Source: Rhodospirillales bacterium (GTDB lineage: Bacteria; Pseudomonadota; Alphaproteobacteria; Rhodospirillales; GLO-3). From it: 53,931 nt of DNA. Positions 16,314 through 23,956 of the stretch are shown here, piece after piece. The notes under the pieces were generated by a model. The model made no database searches and was not told where the DNA came from. It saw only the letters and a list, made by a program, of their open reading frames with translations. Positions within the stretch are counted from its first letter, which is position 1, and each line of letters starts with the position of its first letter. The position numbers and the translations under genes are program-made. The DNA lies in assembly GCA_003354135.1 (NCBI GenBank), contig PIVK01000019.1, positions 1-53,931 on the forward strand, in the 5' to 3' direction.

Positions 16314-18077
16314 GTGGACGCAAAACAACAGCTTCAGAAGGCCCTCAAGCTCCATCAGGCCGGGCAGACCGGGGACGCAGCCATGATCTACGGCGAGATC
16401 ATCCGCGCCAACCCTGGAAACGTGGATGCACTCAATCTCCTGGCGTCGATCCTCACTGACGCGGGAAACCTGGACTCGGCCCTGAACCTCTGCCGCCAGG
16501 CAACCACGATAGCACCGGATTTCTTTGCGCCCTGGGTCACCATGGGCAATACCCTGCAGGCCATGGGGCGGCTTGAGGAAGCCGCCGATGCGTTCCGCCG
16601 CTCCTGTTCGCTCAACACCGAAAGCCCTCATGCCTTTACCAACCTGGGCAGCGTGCTCAATGCCCTGAAACGGTTCGAAGAGGCCCGCGATGCCTGCAAG
16701 ACGGCGCTCACGCTGGACCCCACCATGGCGGCCGCCTACAACAACCTGGGCCATGCCCACCTGGGGCTGGGTGAAGAGCCGGAGGCGGAAACGGCTTTTG
16801 CCCGCGCTGTTGAGCTGGTCCCGGGATTCTCGGATGCCCTCTACAATTTGGGGACGACGTTAAGCCGCATGGGGCGTGCCGATGAAGCCATCCCCCACCT
16901 TGAGGCCGCCCTGCGCCTAACCCCGCACCAAGTCAATAAGACCTATAACTTGGCCTTGGCCTACGCCCAGGCGGGCCGGTACGAGACGGCAGAGGCCACG
17001 TACCGCGCCTGCCTGAACCTCGATCCCGGTCACGAGGACTCGCTCAACAATCTTGCGGCAACGCTCAAGGACCTGGGACGCCCAGGCGAGGCGGAGGATT
17101 ACCTGCGTCAGGCACTCGCAGCCAACCCGGATGACGCCCAACTGCACTGGAACCTATCCCTGGTCCTGCTTCAGACGGGGAAGTTCGAGGAAGGGTGGCG
17201 CGAATACGAATGGCGCTGGGAGAGCCCCGGATTCACCACGCAGAAGCGCGATTTCAACAAGCCGGCTTGGGACGGCGGCGAGGCACCGGGGGCAACACTG
17301 CTTCTTCACGCCGAACAGGGGTTCGGCGACGCCATTCTGGCCGCGCGCTACGTTCCGCCGGCGGCGAAAGGGTGCAACCGCATAGTGGTCGAATGCCGGC
17401 CCGGCCTGGAACGCCTGCTGGGGACTCTTGACGGTGCCGCGGAGATCGTCACCATGGGCGATGACCTGCCCCCGTTTGACCTGCAACTCCCCATGATGAG
17501 CCTGCCCCGGGCCTTCGGCACCACGTTGAAAACCGTCCCGGCCGAGATTCCCTACCTCACGGTGCCGGATGGCGCCGAAGCCGACTCCCGCATCGCCGAG
17601 GCCGATGGCATCCGCGTCGGCATCGTCTGGGCCGGCAGCGCCACGCTGAAAAAGGACGTCGAGCGTTCCCTGGACCCAAAGCTGTTCCGGATGTTGGCCG
17701 GCGTCGAGGGGGTCACCCTGTTCAGCCTCCAGGTGGGGGGGCCGACCCAGGGGTTCGAGGCCCTGGCCGACCTGGGGAATGCCGTCGACCTCGCGCCTGG
17801 AATCACCGATTTCGCGGACACGGCGGCTGCCGTCGCCGCCCTTGATCTGGTGGTCTCGGTCGATACCGCAGTAGCGCATCTGGCCGGAGCCCTGGGCAAA
17901 CCGGTCTGGACCCTTCACGCAGTCAACGCCAGCCACCAGTGGCTCATGGAGCGCGAGGACAGCCCCTGGTACCCGACCATGCGCCTGTTCCGCCAGCCGG
18001 ACCGGGGCGAGTGGCAACCGGTGATGGCGCAGGTAACGGAAGCTCTGAAGGCCATGGCCGCGAAAAAGAGGCCTTAG
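16314..18077 (+). CDS. TPR protein with C-terminal GT9/heptosyltransferase-like domain
   Basis: 587 residues. About nine tetratricopeptide repeats cover residues ~1-290 (for example AAYNNLGHAHLGLGEEPEAE and DALYNLGTTLSRMGRADEAI). A link region WREYEWRWESP is followed by a C-terminal ~270 residues resembling family 9 glycosyltransferases: LLHAEQGFGDAILAARYVP, VGIVWAGSATLKKD and LVVSVDTAVAHLAGALGKPVWTL. The product is probably a cytosolic sugar transferase for protein or cell-surface glycans; in motile alphaproteobacteria such proteins often sit near flagellar genes. The substrate cannot be told. The GTG at 16314 is chosen as start because it opens the first repeat; the Shine-Dalgarno (AAAGG) is very close to it. 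Confidence 0.85.
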   Translation: MDAKQQLQKALKLHQAGQTGDAAMIYGEIIRANPGNVDALNLLASILTDAGNLDSALNLCRQATTIAPDFFAPWVTMGNTLQAMGRLEEAADAFRRSCSLNTESPHAFTNLGSVLNALKRFEEARDACKTALTLDPTMAAAYNNLGHAHLGLGEEPEAETAFARAVELVPGFSDALYNLGTTLSRMGRADEAIPHLEAALRLTPHQVNKTYNLALAYAQAGRYETAEATYRACLNLDPGHEDSLNNLAATLKDLGRPGEAEDYLRQALAANPDDAQLHWNLSLVLLQTGKFEEGWREYEWRWESPGFTTQKRDFNKPAWDGGEAPGATLLLHAEQGFGDAILAARYVPPAAKGCNRIVVECRPGLERLLGTLDGAAEIVTMGDDLPPFDLQLPMMSLPRAFGTTLKTVPAEIPYLTVPDGAEADSRIAEADGIRVGIVWAGSATLKKDVERSLDPKLFRMLAGVEGVTLFSLQVGGPTQGFEALADLGNAVDLAPGITDFADTAAAVAALDLVVSVDTAVAHLAGALGKPVWTLHAVNASHQWLMEREDSPWYPTMRLFRQPDRGEWQPVMAQVTEALKAMAAKKRP

Positions 18078-18523
18078 GCCGCCCCAGCAAAACCTTTTCG
18101 GACGAACCGATGCGCCCCGCCGTGTCGCCCTTGCGGACATCATCCACAAGGGCCGGATGAAGGCCGACGGAGTGCCTACGAGGCTGAGAAACGTTACTTG
18201 ATGACCCCGCAGGCGATCCGAGCGCCCGCCGCGCCGGACGGCTGGCTCTTGGTCAGTGTCACGTTGGGGTTAAGCACCTCAATGATGAGTACTCCGCTTG
18301 GCCTGTTGGTTTCGCCTTCGGATTTGCAAAACAGCAAAATCTGGAAAAAGTTAGCATAGAAAGTTAAATCCGGTCGCCACCCCCCCCACCTCCTGGTCAC
18401 CCAGACTCTCAGGCAATGACCAAAAACAATGTGCTTACAGCCGACCCCGGCCCGCAGCACCATGGCAGCGGGCGCGGGTCGGCCATACGCTCCGGCATCC
18501 TCTCGAACGCGGGGAGGAGTGGT
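18078..18523. other. Gap with a superoxide dismutase stub and AT-rich filler
   Basis: Apart from the stub at 18194-18300, no gene is visible. Bases ~18300-18375 are unusually AT-rich for this genome and contain a run of C residues at ~18380-18390. The gap lies between convergent transcripts (the TPR gene and the TRAP binding-protein gene). Confidence 0.5.
18194..18300 (-). pseudogene. C-terminal stub of Cu/Zn superoxide dismutase
   Basis: The minus strand ends in KSQPSGAAGARIACGVIK and then a stop codon. This matches the extreme C-terminus of Cu/Zn superoxide dismutases, where the cysteine of ACGVI forms the conserved disulfide. Upstream of about 18265 the translated sequence (VLIIEVLNPNVTLT) and everything beyond it no longer look like the enzyme, and no copper-binding histidines are present. 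The fragment is therefore read as the 3' stub of a deleted sodC. A short unrelated frame with a chance match is possible but less likely. Confidence 0.55.
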
Positions 18524-19618
18524 CTATCCCTTCTTCAACTCCCGTGCGGCCAGGTAGGGCAGTTCGGAGGCCCTGGTCCAAGCCGTCGCGTTCTGCATGA
18601 AGACCATATAGTTATCCAGGATCTTCTTCGACAGCGGATCCCCGGCGGCGATCCCGGCGATTACCTCATCGGCCAAGACATTCAGGCCCGCCAACACCTC
18701 GCTCGGGAAACTCCGGAGTTCGACACCGTGTTTCTCGACCAAGGTCTTAAGCGCGGCGGTGGAACGCCCCGTGAACTCGGAAAGCACCATCTGGTTGACC
18801 GCCTTGTTGGCCGTCTCGACGATGGCCTGGAGATCCTTGGGCAGTGAGTTCCACTTGTCCAGGTTGATGAAGTTGTCCAGCAGGGTCCCCGGCTCGTGCC
18901 AGCCCGGGAAATAGTAGTACTTGGCCGCCTTATAGAGTCCGAAGGCGAGGTCGTTATAGGGCCCGACCCATTCGGTGGCGTCGATGGCCCCCGACTGCAG
19001 CGCGGGCGGGATTTCGGCACCCGGCACGTTCACCACATTGCCGCCCGCCGCCTTGACCACTTCGCCACCAAGGCCCGGGATGCGCATTTTGAGGCCCTTG
19101 TAGTCTTCCAGAGACTTTATTTCCTTGTTGAACCAGCCGCCCATCTGGGTGCCGGTATTGCCGCTGGGGAAGAACTTGCTGTTCATCTGGGCATAGGCCT
19201 CGTCGGCCAGTTTCTGTCCGTCGCCGTACTGATACCAGGCGTTCAGTTCCTGGGCATTCATACCGAAGGGAACGGAAGCCAGGAACTGGGTGCCCGGCAC
19301 CTTGCCTTTCCAGTAATAGGGCGAGCCGTGACCCATTTCGACCGTGCCGCTGCCCACAGCGTCCATGGACTCGAAGGCAGGCACGATCTCGCCGCCGCCG
19401 AACACCTTGACCGTCAGGCGCCCGTCCGACATGCGTCCAATCAATTCAGCCAGAAGATTAGGCCCGGTCCCCAGTCCCGGGAAGTTCTTGGGCCACGTCG
19501 TGACCATGCGCCACTGCATGCGCCCTTTGGCGATGGCAGGCGCGGGAAAGGACGAAGCGGCTGCGGCTGCAGCGGCGCCAGAGATAGCTGCTGTCTTCAA
19601 GAAATTGCGTCTTTTCAT
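18524..19618 (-). CDS. TRAP transporter solute-binding protein (TakP-like)
   Basis: 364 residues. The N-terminus MKRRNFLKTAAISGAAAAAAA has an RR motif and hydrophobic core, so it is probably exported by the Tat pathway to the periplasm. The mature part fits the DctP family of the 2-oxo-acid type: WPKNFPGLGTGPN, MRIPGLGGEV (substrate arginine) and GAIDATEWVGPYND (Trp and acid side chains that hold the carboxylate and cation in TakP). The expected substrate is a 2-oxo acid or similar monocarboxylate. The permease genes lie on the opposite strand 2 kb away, an unusual split for a TRAP system. It starts four bases after the bpt stop. Confidence 0.88.
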   Translation of the reverse strand: MKRRNFLKTAAISGAAAAAAASSFPAPAIAKGRMQWRMVTTWPKNFPGLGTGPNLLAELIGRMSDGRLTVKVFGGGEIVPAFESMDAVGSGTVEMGHGSPYYWKGKVPGTQFLASVPFGMNAQELNAWYQYGDGQKLADEAYAQMNSKFFPSGNTGTQMGGWFNKEIKSLEDYKGLKMRIPGLGGEVVKAAGGNVVNVPGAEIPPALQSGAIDATEWVGPYNDLAFGLYKAAKYYYFPGWHEPGTLLDNFINLDKWNSLPKDLQAIVETANKAVNQMVLSEFTGRSTAALKTLVEKHGVELRSFPSEVLAGLNVLADEVIAGIAAGDPLSKKILDNYMVFMQNATAWTRASELPYLAARELKKG

Positions 19619-19622
19619 GGCT

Positions 19623-20372
19623 CTAAGTTTCTCCCTCTTGGTTCTCCATTAGGACCCAGCCGTTGGGCGTGAAGCACTCCAGCGGTCGAAATCGAGTCTT
19701 GTAGGACATCTTCGAACAGCCGGCGATCCAGAATCCGAGGTAGACATAAGGCAACTCCAACCTCTTCGCCTCCTCTATCAGCCACAGCACAATGAAGTTG
19801 CCCAGGCTGCGCGTCGGCATCTCGGGATCAAAGAAACTGTAAACCGCCGACAACCCGTCAGTCAACCGGTCGACCAGGCAAGCGCCGACGAGCCGGCCGC
19901 GTCCGGACTCCGTCTCCTCGCGGAACTCGATCAAGCCGGTTTCCACCGGTGTGTCGGCAATGAGCACCTGATAGTCGGTCATGTCCATCTTGGTCATATC
20001 GCCTCCGTCATGGCGGGCGTTCTGGTAGGCCGTGAAAAGCTCGTACTGCTCCTGGGTGGCGATGGGCCTGCACTCCGCAATATCAAGGCCGGCGTTTACG
20101 TTCCACACCCGGCGCAGGGACCGCGAACGCTTGAATCCGTCGACCACCACCCGCGCCGGGACGCAGGCGTCGCAACCGGGGCAGGCGGGGGCGTAGGCGA
20201 TGCCGTGGCTGCGGCGGAACCCGGCCAGGGACAAGGAATCATGGAAAGGGATGGCGTCGCGCCCCGACAACTCGGTCACCACGCGGCGCTCTACCCGGTC
20301 CGGAAAATAGGGACAGGGCAGGGACATCGTCACATAGAAGAAGCGGGTACGCTGAAGTGGTTCGTGCCTCAT
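19623..20372 (-). CDS. bpt: Aspartate/glutamate leucyltransferase (Bpt; N-degron pathway)
   Basis: A 249-residue aminoacyl-tRNA-protein transferase. Family signatures include PCPYFPDRVERR, the Cys cluster APACPGCDACVPARV, YQNARHDGGDM and the C-terminal LPYVYLGFWIAGCSKMSYKTRFRPLE. Bpt adds leucine to proteins with N-terminal Asp or Glu, marking them for ClpS-ClpAP degradation. The ATG at 20372 follows GAGGACGGG; a second ATG (residue 16) is less likely because upstream residues are conserved. It is transcribed with the TRAP binding protein gene on the minus strand, downstream of motAB. Confidence 0.92.
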   Translation of the reverse strand: MRHEPLQRTRFFYVTMSLPCPYFPDRVERRVVTELSGRDAIPFHDSLSLAGFRRSHGIAYAPACPGCDACVPARVVVDGFKRSRSLRRVWNVNAGLDIAECRPIATQEQYELFTAYQNARHDGGDMTKMDMTDYQVLIADTPVETGLIEFREETESGRGRLVGACLVDRLTDGLSAVYSFFDPEMPTRSLGNFIVLWLIEEAKRLELPYVYLGFWIAGCSKMSYKTRFRPLECFTPNGWVLMENQEGET

Positions 20373-20418
20373 CCCGTCCTCTGGGGATCATCCTTCCCTA
20401 CGGAGACGAACTCATAGT

Positions 20419-21903
20419 CTACTGTTTCTTGGGCCCCAAGGGAATAACCACCTCGCCCTTAGGCGTCCTCAACGGGATTACGACCTCGCCTTCCATGGGA
20501 ACAGGTCCCGCCCTCGGTGCCGGAACCAGCGGGACCGACACGCCGCCCCCAGGCTTGGGAACCGGCTCCGGCTTTGGCGCGGGCCTGGCGGGGCCGAGCG
20601 GAATCGACACGCCGCCCCCGGGCTTGGAAGCCGGTTCCGGTTTTGCTCCCCCGATCCCGCGGCGAGCTTCGCCGAGGCCCGGCAACTGGCGGACTTCCGG
20701 CTCGGGTGCCGGGACCGGGGCGGATTCCGGCTTGGGTGCCGGGACCGGAACGGCTTCCGGCTTGGCGGGGCCGAGCGGGATCAACACGCCGCCCCTAGGC
20801 TTGGGAGTCGATTCCGGTTCCGCTGCCCCGATCCCACGGCGAGCTTCGCCAAGGCCGGGCAACTGGCGGACGGGTGCCGGGACCGGGGCGGATTCCGGCT
20901 TGGGCTTGGCGGGACCGAGCGGGATCGAGATCCCCGGAGGTCCCGAGATCAGGCCGTTATCTGGTTCTTCCTCGCCATCGGGGCGGTCGACGGTTTGTTT
21001 GGCCTTGCTCAGGCCCGGCAGAGCCTCGTCCTTAAGCCCCGTGCCGCGCATGAGGACGATGGACAGGCGGCGGTTGCTGGCATGGCTCGGATTGTCGAGC
21101 TGCAGGAGCTCGGTCGACGCCTTGCCGACCACCCTGTTGATCCGCCCGTCGTCCACCCCGCGGTGCACCAGATAGCGCCGCGCCGCATTGGCGCGGTCGG
21201 CCGACAGTTCCCAGTTGCTGTAGCCCTTGGCACCGCCGTATTTGGTAGCATCCGTGTGGCCGGAGATGGAGACCTTCTGCGGCAAGGTCTGGATCACCTT
21301 GGCCACCAGTTCCAGGATCTTTTTGGTGTGCAGGTAAAGTTCGGCACTGCCGCGGGCGAACAAGGCCAGCCCTTCCTGATCGACGATCTGGATACGCATG
21401 CCCTCCGGGGTATCGTCGATAAGCAGGCTCTTGGAGATGGCCTTGAGGCTAGGCACCTCATCGATGGCCTCTTGCAGATCCTTCTCGGCTTCCTCGAACT
21501 GCTCCTGTTCCTTCTTCTTCAGAAGCTCCTCGGCTTCCTGGTCGGACAGGTCTTCCGGTGGCTTTTCGCCACTTAACTCGGCCGGGCCTTCGCCGGCCTT
21601 GGGCGGTGGCAGGTCCATGGTCGCCGTGGGCCGCGAAGTGGCCTCGATATCCTGCAGCGCCTTGCCCTCGAGGATATCACCATCGCCACTGGTCGTGGCC
21701 GAGATGGAAATCGGGGCAAAATAGTTGGAAATGCCCTCCAACTGGTCCTGAGTCACCGAATTCAACAGCCACAAGAGCAGGAAGAACGCCATCATGGCGG
21801 TCACGAAGTCGGCGTAGGCGATCTTCCACGTGCCGCCATGGGCGGCAACATGCCCACCCTTCTTGACTCTTTTAATGATGATCGTCTGTGCGCCTTCAGC
21901 CAT
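20419..21903 (-). CDS. motB: Flagellar stator protein MotB with repeat-rich C-terminal extension
   Basis: 494 residues, inner membrane and periplasm. A single membrane helix near residues 27-50 (YADFVTAMMAFFLLLWLLNSV) contains the conserved proton-carrying aspartate. A linker rich in Glu, Lys and Pro follows, then an OmpA-like peptidoglycan-binding domain (~190-320; VSISGHTDATKYGGAKGYSNWELSADRANAARRYL is split by standard loops). Stators usually end near residue 300-350; here another ~150 residues follow, built from recurring IPLGPAKP-type motifs and two copies of RQLPGLGEARRGIG. The start is ATG 21903, nine bases after the motA stop; the open frame upstream lies inside motA and is not used. 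Confidence 0.92.
   Translation of the reverse strand: MAEGAQTIIIKRVKKGGHVAAHGGTWKIAYADFVTAMMAFFLLLWLLNSVTQDQLEGISNYFAPISISATTSGDGDILEGKALQDIEATSRPTATMDLPPPKAGEGPAELSGEKPPEDLSDQEAEELLKKKEQEQFEEAEKDLQEAIDEVPSLKAISKSLLIDDTPEGMRIQIVDQEGLALFARGSAELYLHTKKILELVAKVIQTLPQKVSISGHTDATKYGGAKGYSNWELSADRANAARRYLVHRGVDDGRINRVVGKASTELLQLDNPSHASNRRLSIVLMRGTGLKDEALPGLSKAKQTVDRPDGEEEPDNGLISGPPGISIPLGPAKPKPESAPVPAPVRQLPGLGEARRGIGAAEPESTPKPRGGVLIPLGPAKPEAVPVPAPKPESAPVPAPEPEVRQLPGLGEARRGIGGAKPEPASKPGGGVSIPLGPARPAPKPEPVPKPGGGVSVPLVPAPRAGPVPMEGEVVIPLRTPKGEVVIPLGPKKQ
20425..20945. repeat. Degenerate repeats coding the MotB Pro-rich tail
   Basis: The 3' part of motB contains two near copies of a block encoding RQLPGLGEARRGIG (about 20830-20880 and 20655-20700) and six versions of a VxIPLGP motif (ISIPLGPAKP, VLIPLGPAKP, VSIPLGPARP, VSVPLVPAPR, VVIPLRTPKG, VVIPLGPKKQ). 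Spacing between copies is uneven, so the array is older or more shuffled than those in rpoZ and the NYN gene. Confidence 0.75.
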
Positions 21904-21911
21904 CGATGGTG

Positions 21912-22775
21912 TTACCACCCACTCGGAAGTTCGCTGATCATTTCCTCCACTTCGGCAAAAGTGGGACGGACATCGTTGTTCAGGGTCTTGCGTGCGAATT
22001 CGACCGAAACCTGGGGCGCATAGCCCCGCATGTGTGCGACAATCGCGGTCTTGATGCACATCATGTAGCGGGCCTCGGCATTGAACGCCGCCTCCATCGA
22101 TTTTCCTATCGGAGAGGCGAAACCGTAAGAAATCAGGATGCCGCTGAACGTACCAACCAAGGCACCCCCGATGAGATGACCCAGCACGTCCGGCGGTTCC
22201 GTGATGGCTCCCATCGTGTGAATAACGCCCAGCACCGCGGCAACGATACCCAGCGCCGGGAAGGCGTCACCCATGGCCAGAACCGCCCCTGAAATGCTGA
22301 GCCGTTCCGTATAGTAAACTTCCAGTTCCTCTTCCATCACCGCCTCGACCTCGTGGGCGTTGCTGGTTCCCAGCGTCAGGAGTCTCAGATAGTCGCAGAG
22401 GAATTCGACCGAATGATGTTCGCTCTGGAACTTGGGGAAGCTGGAGAACAGCGGGCTCTCATCCGGTTTCTCCACATGGCTTTCCAGGGCCAGGTCGCCC
22501 TTGGTCTTGGCCAGCTTGAACACCGAATAGAGGACCCCCAACAGTTCCATGTAGGAGTCCTTGTTGTATTTGGCCCCGGTGACGACCTTTCTGATGTTCT
22601 TGCGGATTCCTCTAAGGACCGACGGTGGATTGGCAATGATCGTCGCGCCGATAGCTGCGCCGAAGATGATCAGAAACTCGTAGGGCTGCCACAGCACACC
22701 GAGCTGACCCTTGGCGCCCACATAGCCGCCGATGACGCTGCCAATAACCGCCAATACGCCGACAATGAAAAACAT
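21912..22775 (-). CDS. motA: Flagellar stator protein MotA
   Basis: 287 residues with four membrane segments (about 1-22, 32-52, 170-190 and 200-222) and a large cytosolic loop between the second and third. The conserved proline of the third helix is in MGDAFPALGIVAAVLG, and the loop holds charged residues that contact FliG. With MotB it forms the proton-driven stator that turns the flagellar motor. The start is ATG 22775 with AAGGAACCC nearby. motB follows closely, so the two are co-transcribed. Confidence 0.95.
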   Translation of the reverse strand: MFFIVGVLAVIGSVIGGYVGAKGQLGVLWQPYEFLIIFGAAIGATIIANPPSVLRGIRKNIRKVVTGAKYNKDSYMELLGVLYSVFKLAKTKGDLALESHVEKPDESPLFSSFPKFQSEHHSVEFLCDYLRLLTLGTSNAHEVEAVMEEELEVYYTERLSISGAVLAMGDAFPALGIVAAVLGVIHTMGAITEPPDVLGHLIGGALVGTFSGILISYGFASPIGKSMEAAFNAEARYMMCIKTAIVAHMRGYAPQVSVEFARKTLNNDVRPTFAEVEEMISELPSGW

Positions 22776-23161
22776 ATGGGTTCCTTAAATACTTCCTTGC
22801 CGCCCGGATCCATTGCCCCTGCGGCAATCGGTTGCTTCCCTCAAGCCCGGGCGACACGTTATAGTTCCGTGCTATTATATCCGGAAATCCTCGCAGCCGC
22901 CCACGCTAAAATAAATCATCCGAGATGGATTTCAGAACGGTTTTTTCTCCCGGCCAGGAAATCGGTCGCCCCAAAAACAAATCTAGATTCACGGCACCCC
23001 GAAAATGGAAACCGCAGGCATCACCCCGAAGACTTTCCGAAATACCCTGTCCCGGTTTGCAACCGGCAGGGACGGGGGAGACCACGTGATCGTCATCGGC
23101 CGGGTAGAGCGGCTTTCCCACGCAGAGGAGGGGAGCCCCCTTCTGTTCTTCCGGAGCACCT
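22776..23161. other. Divergent gap between motA and the methyltransferase, with gene debris
   Basis: This gap holds the motA leader on the minus strand (a TATAAT-like box lies near 22872-22880 when read leftward) and, on the plus strand, a flavin reductase stub from about 23065. A small hairpin CCGGTT-tgc-AACCGG lies at 23052-23066, at the left edge of the stub. The remainder shows no gene. Confidence 0.45.
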
Positions 23162-23187
23162 ATGCCGGACTTGACCCCGCCCTCTGA
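23065..23187 (+). pseudogene. C-terminal stub of a flavin reductase domain protein
   Basis: The translated end GGDHVIVIGRVERLSHAEEG followed by SPLLFFRSTYAGL and a stop codon is the recognisable C-terminus of the flavin reductase (FMN-binding split-barrel) family: the GGDH motif, the IGRV strand and the PLLFFR ending. Nothing upstream gives the FMN-binding N-terminal half, so only about 40 codons survive. The fragment's last 26 bases overlap the start of the methyltransferase gene in another frame. It is probably the scar of a deletion; use as a small functional peptide is unlikely. Confidence 0.6.
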
Positions 23188-23956
23188 CCCCGCCGCGCGC
23201 CCTATGGAAGGGCAACGGCCTCCGCTGATCACCGCCCTCGCGGCCCAGGTTATCAGCGCCGCGGTGGTTTTCGGTGTCACCGCCGGAACCGGCATGCACG
23301 TCGGGCTTGTCGTCCTGCTGGTGCTGCAGGGCACCGGGGCGGCCGCCTTGGGGCTGTGGCTGGGGCTCGCCCGCTGGTGGCTTCCCCTCCAGCTTCTGGC
23401 TCCGCCGGCGGTCTGGGGGGCGCTGCAGCTTCCGATTCCGCCGTGGATCTATCTGGCCGTCTTTGCCGGACTGGTCCTGGTCTACTGGAACAGCGCCGGG
23501 GAACGGGTTCCCCTCTACCTCACCAACCGCAAGACCTGGGCGGCTTTGGAGAAACTCCTGCCGGACAAGCCCGACCTCACCTTCGCCGACCTCGGCAGCG
23601 GTCTGGGTGGGGTTCTGCTGTTCCTCGCCACGCAACGGTCAGAGGGAACCTTTATCGGCCTGGAATCGGCGCCTATCCCCTATCTTCTGTCGCGGGTCCG
23701 CCTGAGCCTGGCCCGCCGGACCAATCTGCGGATCTTCATGCGCAGCCTGTGGATGGTCGACCTTGCCCGCTTTGACGTCGTCTACTGCTTCCTGTCCCCG
23801 GCCCCCATGCCGCCGCTGTTCGACAAGGCGAAGGCCGAGATGCGTCCAGGTGCGCTGTTCATCAGCAACTCGTTCGAGGTTCCGGGCCACCCGGCCGACA
23901 GGGTCATCGAGTTGGACGACGGCCGCCGCACCCGGCTTCACGTCTGGCAGATGTGA
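23162..23956 (+). CDS. Class I SAM-dependent methyltransferase with N-terminal membrane segments
   Basis: 264 residues. Three hydrophobic stretches (about 24-45, 46-68 and 75-107) suggest membrane attachment. From residue ~125 a Rossmann-type methyltransferase follows: FADLGSGLGGVLLFLA is motif I for S-adenosylmethionine, IGLESAP is motif II, FDVVYCFLSPAPMPPLF is motif IV. The substrate is unknown. The ATG at 23162 is supported by GGAG six bases upstream; a second ATG at 23204 is possible because the first overlaps the flavin reductase stub. The 3' end overlaps the threonine ammonia-lyase gene by 19 bases, tail to tail. Confidence 0.8.
   Translation: MPDLTPPSDPAARPMEGQRPPLITALAAQVISAAVVFGVTAGTGMHVGLVVLLVLQGTGAAALGLWLGLARWWLPLQLLAPPAVWGALQLPIPPWIYLAVFAGLVLVYWNSAGERVPLYLTNRKTWAALEKLLPDKPDLTFADLGSGLGGVLLFLATQRSEGTFIGLESAPIPYLLSRVRLSLARRTNLRIFMRSLWMVDLARFDVVYCFLSPAPMPPLFDKAKAEMRPGALFISNSFEVPGHPADRVIELDDGRRTRLHVWQM

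Noticed and set aside
14780-16459. 559-codon open frame overlapping the TRAP large permease in another frame
   Set aside because: Composition is Arg/His/Gly-rich noise and the permease in the other frame has clear family motifs.
23052-23066. Terminator CCGGTT-tgc-AACCGG
   Set aside because: Short stem, no T-run; probably chance within the flavin reductase remnant.
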